Shown here: positions 60,464 to 64,000 of the stretch, piece after piece
Numbering within the stretch: position 1 is the stretch's first letter
How the letters are laid out: every line of letters begins with the position of its first letter
Assembly (NCBI GenBank): GCA_041695085.1
Contig: JBGFRO010000046.1
Span: 38,050 to 102,049 of the forward strand
DNA from: DYFT01 sp041695085
Lineage (GTDB): Bacteria; Bacteroidota; Ignavibacteria; UBA10030
Reading direction: 5' to 3'
DNA length: 64,000 nucleotides
The notes under the pieces: generated by a model
What the model saw: only the letters and a program-made list of their open reading frames with translations
What the model was told of the DNA's origin: nothing
Database searches by the model: none
Made by a program: the position numbers and the translations under genes

Positions 60464-60511
60464 TGGTATACCAGGTATATGGAGTGTAACTATCTTCTTA
60501 TCTTAAGTCAA
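60464..60511 (-). promoter_or_regulatory. Promoter with palindromic operator for the GntR/LacI-type regulator
   Basis: Read on the - strand, TTGACT (complement of 60506-60511) and TACACT (complement of 60483-60488) are spaced by exactly 17 bases, like a sigma-70 promoter. Just downstream lies TATACC-A-GGTATA (60467-60479), a perfect 13-bp palindrome, overlapping a second palindrome TGGTATACCA (60464-60473). The operator would overlap the transcription start, about 45 bp before the regulator start codon, as expected for autorepression. Confidence 0.6.
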
Positions 60512-60680
60512 GGAAAATCGTCAAGAAGGGAGAAAAATCTGAGAGCGTACTTGGCGGAGAATAAACGAAGGCGGTTCGACGTGGATCACTCGGATTTGGA
60601 TTTCCGAACACTGGAGGAAGGGCTGGTTGAGATGCGGGTCGGGCGCGGGATCGCAGGGCGAAGCTGCATCGAGATGGTTG

Positions 60681-62516
60681 CTACGGAATGACTTTGACGC
60701 GCTCTCGAACCGCTCTGACCCACTCCCATTGCGGTTGAAGCATCGGCGCGGCCATCATCACCCCACCAAAGCCGATGAGACGCCGAGTCACCATATTCGA
60801 TCGGATGATCTCCACTTTCTTTAACCGCCCCTCCCATATCTGCACGGGATATTCTTGGGACAGCTCAGCAAGCACGCGATCCAAGATTCGCTGTCTTTTG
60901 ATCGCGAACAGTTCCTCTCGCGCATGTGCCATCACCTCCTCAACGGCGGGAACATCCAGAGCCCGTTTTCGCTTCCCAAGAATCTTGAAGATCGAATATC
61001 CTTCAGGCAGATTGATCGGACCCACTATCTCACCGATATCGCGCTGAAGAGCGGCAATACCGATCGCCGGATGCTCTGAAACGAGAAAGTACCCCGATTC
61101 CCCTCCCCTTTCACGCCACTCTTTCCTTGTTGTCCATTTTCGAGCCAGTTGTGCAAATTCCTCTCCACTTTCAATTTCGTCAAGAACCCTCTTCGCCGAT
61201 TCGAGATCAGGAACCAGGATTTCTCGCACGTTGACTTCGTACGCCTTCCCGTAATAGTCGGCATTTTGTATCATAAACTCACGAACTTCTTCCTCACTCA
61301 TTTCAACTGTGTCCGCAAGTCTCTGAATGAATCGCTGAGCGAGCCAAGCATCGGTCCACATTCCTACGTCACGTTGCACCATAGAGCTCTGTTGGAGGCC
61401 TCGTTCGTATCCCACCTGTGAGAGAAAATAGAGCTCAACGGCTCTTTTCACTATTTCGTTGAACTGGTGTTGCACGGCCTCCAATCCGGTAGGCCGTAAC
61501 GGACGGTCTTCGTAGCGCAATGCCTCAAGCACTTCCGCCACGCTCAACGATGACCCGTTCAGTTCAACAAATGGCTTCTCAAGATGTGCCTTGCTCCTTT
61601 GTTTGAGATAGTCAATCCACTCTGACACCATGACGGACCGCTCCTCAACCGTATGTTGGAGGGCTTCGTGAAGCATACCGGCAAGGAACACGAAAAGTGA
61701 GGAATCGGTACGCGCCCGTTTCCCCGAAAGCACGCTTAATGAGAACCGATGTGCCTCCTGTTGTTCTTTTCTCGCCCGGATGATTTCTCGTACATGATGG
61801 CGACGTGCACGGAGCGACATCCGGCTTGCGGTGGGATTTGGGGAGCGCTCAAGCAAGTACAAAACAGTCCATCCCGATGAGCGTGAAAAGAAGGGTCGAC
61901 TGATTCTATCTCTGCCAATCGAATAGGCTGCATTCTCCAGCGCTAGCTCACCACTACCGAGCTTGACGATGATTGTATCGACTCCTACCACAAAATCCTG
62001 CAATAATCTGATGGTGGTTGGAGGGTCGGGGGATTCTGCAAGCCGACGTGCAAGGGAATCGCCCTCCGCTTTCGAGCGCACAGAGAGTAAAAGCACTTCG
62101 AGTTGTGAAGTGAATCTTCTCAGCCCCTCGGCGATCTCCCCCTCTGACACATCCACCTTCGAGACAATTTCTCTCTTGTACAGTTCATCACGTACAAGAG
62201 CTTGCTCGAGCGTCGCTATGGAGATTCTTGCATCAGAGTCGTCCGCGAGGTTATGTCGTCTTCCTTGGAGCGCAAAGAGTTTTTCTGCTATCAGCGAGTA
62301 GAGTCCCTTGCTCTTGGCGGTATCGTGAGTAGAGGGATTCTCCTTTTCCGGCCACGGCATGAGTTGGATTCGCTCGATAAGGTCGCGAGCGGTGATCGGG
62401 AGTGGACCGACCATGGCAAGTGTGTCCTCAAGTCCGACTCTTTGCGCAAGAACCGAGGAGGAAGCAACAAAGAAAATCCACACAGCAGCCCATCGACGGA
62501 AAAGCGTTATCCACAT
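60681..62516 (-). CDS. Parvulin-type peptidyl-prolyl isomerase (exported foldase)
   Basis: The protein has 611 residues from ATG 62516, which gives a clean signal peptide (MWITLFRRWAAVWIFFVASSSVLA); an ATG 57 bases upstream is possible. A long SurA/PrsA-like helical chaperone region (about 25-420) precedes a parvulin domain (about 425-520; VREILVPDLESAKRVLDEIESGEEF, GGESGYFLVSEHPAIG, GPINLPEGYSIFKI). It should help fold exported or outer-membrane proteins in the periplasm. It overlaps the upstream glycosidase-like gene's stop if the longer start is used. Confidence 0.85.
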   Translation of the reverse strand: MWITLFRRWAAVWIFFVASSSVLAQRVGLEDTLAMVGPLPITARDLIERIQLMPWPEKENPSTHDTAKSKGLYSLIAEKLFALQGRRHNLADDSDARISIATLEQALVRDELYKREIVSKVDVSEGEIAEGLRRFTSQLEVLLLSVRSKAEGDSLARRLAESPDPPTTIRLLQDFVVGVDTIIVKLGSGELALENAAYSIGRDRISRPFFSRSSGWTVLYLLERSPNPTASRMSLRARRHHVREIIRARKEQQEAHRFSLSVLSGKRARTDSSLFVFLAGMLHEALQHTVEERSVMVSEWIDYLKQRSKAHLEKPFVELNGSSLSVAEVLEALRYEDRPLRPTGLEAVQHQFNEIVKRAVELYFLSQVGYERGLQQSSMVQRDVGMWTDAWLAQRFIQRLADTVEMSEEEVREFMIQNADYYGKAYEVNVREILVPDLESAKRVLDEIESGEEFAQLARKWTTRKEWRERGGESGYFLVSEHPAIGIAALQRDIGEIVGPINLPEGYSIFKILGKRKRALDVPAVEEVMAHAREELFAIKRQRILDRVLAELSQEYPVQIWEGRLKKVEIIRSNMVTRRLIGFGGVMMAAPMLQPQWEWVRAVRERVKVIP

Positions 62517-62569
62517 CTCTCGATCTTTCTCCACCTTTGGCGGACTCAAATATGTTGTCATCGGATCAT

Positions 62570-64000
62570 TCAATATTCAAACACAAGCTCCTTCGGAAGC
62601 GTTGTGAGTCGCACTGCCGTTCCTTCCTGCTTTGAGAGTCTTTCCCCGTCTACAAGAACACCTTGAATTGGCCGCGCCCTCGGTGAATGGATAACGAAGC
62701 CGGTCGGATTCGATGAGATATTCCCGGTAATTCGGATGACCACATTCTCGTTGCTTCCTTTTTGCATTGAGTAACCTAACGACCCATAATAGGTCGGCAA
62801 ATCCCGAACCACAACGCCTTCTTTCGTGTCGATCCATTCTTCCGGGATGCCGGCGCCAATCATTAAATCGCCAGCTTCTTCCTCGTGAACAAACAGCGAA
62901 CGTAAGACGCTGAGATAATCCGATCCGACCCAGGTATGGGGCATATCGCCGATGAAGGCGGCGTGTCGGGGATCTCGCCAGACAACTTCTGCCCAGTGAT
63001 TCCAAGCGCTGGGGCGTTGGTGGCCAAAAAAGAATTCGAGCATCGAATGTGTCCGGTCTTTTCTCCCGAGATGCAGGAACGTGACGCTGACGCGAATTTC
63101 ATACGGCGTGTACTCTTTCCAATCGATGGCCGACTGTCGACGCCTTTCAAAGAAGTCGTAGTATCGTTCAAATGTCCGCTCCAGAGCTTCACGCGGAAGG
63201 CGCGCTAGCTCACCCCCAGGATAGATGCCGATGGCGGTTGACGTCGGATCAAAGTCCCCAAGCTCGACACAACCGGGAATATAATCGATGCCTTGATCCC
63301 TCATCGCTAATTTGATCGAGGTGAAAAAATCGGTACGGAATTCTTCAGCGAGCGCTCGATATCGTTCCGCATACTCATGCTCGCCCAGGACGGAAGCGAG
63401 CAACGCCGCGTCCTTGATGCCGCGCAGCACAAAGAAATTGTCCCAGTACGAATGCATCGGCTTGGCGGAATATCCTTCGTGACTGATCGACTCCGGCACA
63501 AGTCCGTAATACGCCCGAAGCTCTTCGCTCTTGTATCTCTCCGTCATCCGCTGAGCTCGAAGTTCCTGAATATAGTTGATCGCCGCGACGACATTGTGCC
63601 ATCGCGACCGAACGAAGCCTGTGTCCTTCGTAAATCGGTAGTATTGAGCGATAGCAAAAATCAACTGGCCGTGGCTGTCGTGCTCAGGCACCGGATCGGG
63701 ACCGCGCCTATCCACGACACACGGGACTTTGCCGCTCGGATATTGATACTGGGAGTACCAATCGATGTACGCTCGAACCTCGTCCCGTAACCCCAGTTTC
63801 AGCATCGCGCTCGACGTCAACGAGCCGTCACGAATCCACGCCCGCTCATAGGTGCGCGATCCGGGCTGGATGGCAGGTCCATCACGGTTGATCAGGATGT
63901 AGGCGAGCGTGGACTTCGCCGTGTTGATCAGCTTCTGCGCGGACGGCGGTAGTTCGATGTGCATCACGTTCAGCTTTGTCTTCCAGAAGCGCGTCGCTCT
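62570..64000 (-). CDS. (Alpha/alpha)-barrel glycosidase-like protein, 5' end outside the window
   Basis: At least 476 residues are present; the frame is open to the window end, so the start is missing. Motifs are QPGSRTYERAWIRDGSLT, DWYSQYQYPSGKVPCVVDRRG, HDSHGQLIFAIAQYYR, HSYWDNFFVLRGIKDAA and MPHTWVGSDYLSVLRSLF. They form the helix-pair pattern of six-hairpin glycosidases such as glucoamylase-, trehalase- or rhamnosidase-like enzymes. The C-terminal part (about the last 90 residues) looks like a beta-sandwich. The family and substrate are not certain. An internal GTG at 63967 is not a convincing start. Confidence 0.7.
   Translation of the reverse strand, partial: RATRFWKTKLNVMHIELPPSAQKLINTAKSTLAYILINRDGPAIQPGSRTYERAWIRDGSLTSSAMLKLGLRDEVRAYIDWYSQYQYPSGKVPCVVDRRGPDPVPEHDSHGQLIFAIAQYYRFTKDTGFVRSRWHNVVAAINYIQELRAQRMTERYKSEELRAYYGLVPESISHEGYSAKPMHSYWDNFFVLRGIKDAALLASVLGEHEYAERYRALAEEFRTDFFTSIKLAMRDQGIDYIPGCVELGDFDPTSTAIGIYPGGELARLPREALERTFERYYDFFERRRQSAIDWKEYTPYEIRVSVTFLHLGRKDRTHSMLEFFFGHQRPSAWNHWAEVVWRDPRHAAFIGDMPHTWVGSDYLSVLRSLFVHEEEAGDLMIGAGIPEEWIDTKEGVVVRDLPTYYGSLGYSMQKGSNENVVIRITGNISSNPTGFVIHSPRARPIQGVLVDGERLSKQEGTAVRLTTLPKELVFEY

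Noticed and set aside
60452..60691. Short open frame on the + strand across the regulator promoter
   Set aside because: It runs over the promoter and operator candidate and ends in the next gene; no domain recognised.

Overview
The window looks like a chromosome segment (roughly half G+C by eye) from a member of the Fibrobacterota-Chlorobiota-Bacteroidota (FCB) group, most likely close to Ignavibacteriota. The main evidence is a secreted beta-helix protein ending in a type IX secretion (T9SS) type A sorting domain with the YPNPFNPET motif, a TonB-dependent receptor with a carboxypeptidase-regulatory-like plug extension, a propeller/Y_Y_Y hybrid-type sensor, and T-rich intergenic filler of the kind I associate with these genomes. 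The taxonomic placement is inference.

Region 1 (1-11390, + strand) is a signalling block with three large histidine kinases and three stand-alone receiver proteins. It ends at a clear intrinsic terminator near 11504-11528. A striking pair of tandem palindromes lies at 4922-4970, in front of the small receiver gene.

Region 2 (11553-20986, + strand) is a tightly packed, mostly overlapping gene string. It holds a HisA-like protein with altered catalytic residues, a PfkB-like kinase, four lysine/diaminopimelate genes (lysC, dapB, dapA, dapD), an RmlD-like reductase, a NicO-like metal permease, a lipoprotein of the endonuclease/exonuclease/phosphatase fold, and serS. It is followed by a heterodimeric ABC exporter (21132-24939).

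Region 3 (24940-36640) is an accessory island. It has a transposase scrap, tRNA-His and tRNA-Glu, and then on the - strand a type I restriction-modification operon (hsdR, hsdM, a DUF1016 nuclease-like gene, hsdS). Downstream of hsdS lie an unrecognised 422-residue protein with an HEPN-like RNxxxH motif and a frameshifted AAA ATPase, each linked by a 4-base start/stop overlap. A REP-associated tyrosine transposase flanked by inverted palindromes sits between hsdR and hsdM. Broken IS110-family and LytS-kinase remnants close the island.

Region 4 (36637-60420, - strand) is a plant cell-wall (pectin-like) polysaccharide utilisation cluster. It contains GH105, GH20, two GH2, GH28, two enolase-superfamily sugar-acid dehydratase-like enzymes, a sodium:solute symporter, a beta-helix T9SS protein, a TonB receptor without SusD, and a GntR/LacI-type regulator. 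A promoter and a 13-bp palindromic operator candidate lie directly upstream of the regulator. A broken nagB sits between the GH20 gene and a large secreted protein of unknown function.

Region 5 (60681-64000, - strand) holds a parvulin-type foldase and an (alpha/alpha) barrel glycosidase-like gene that runs off the window end. No rRNA and no CRISPR array were seen.
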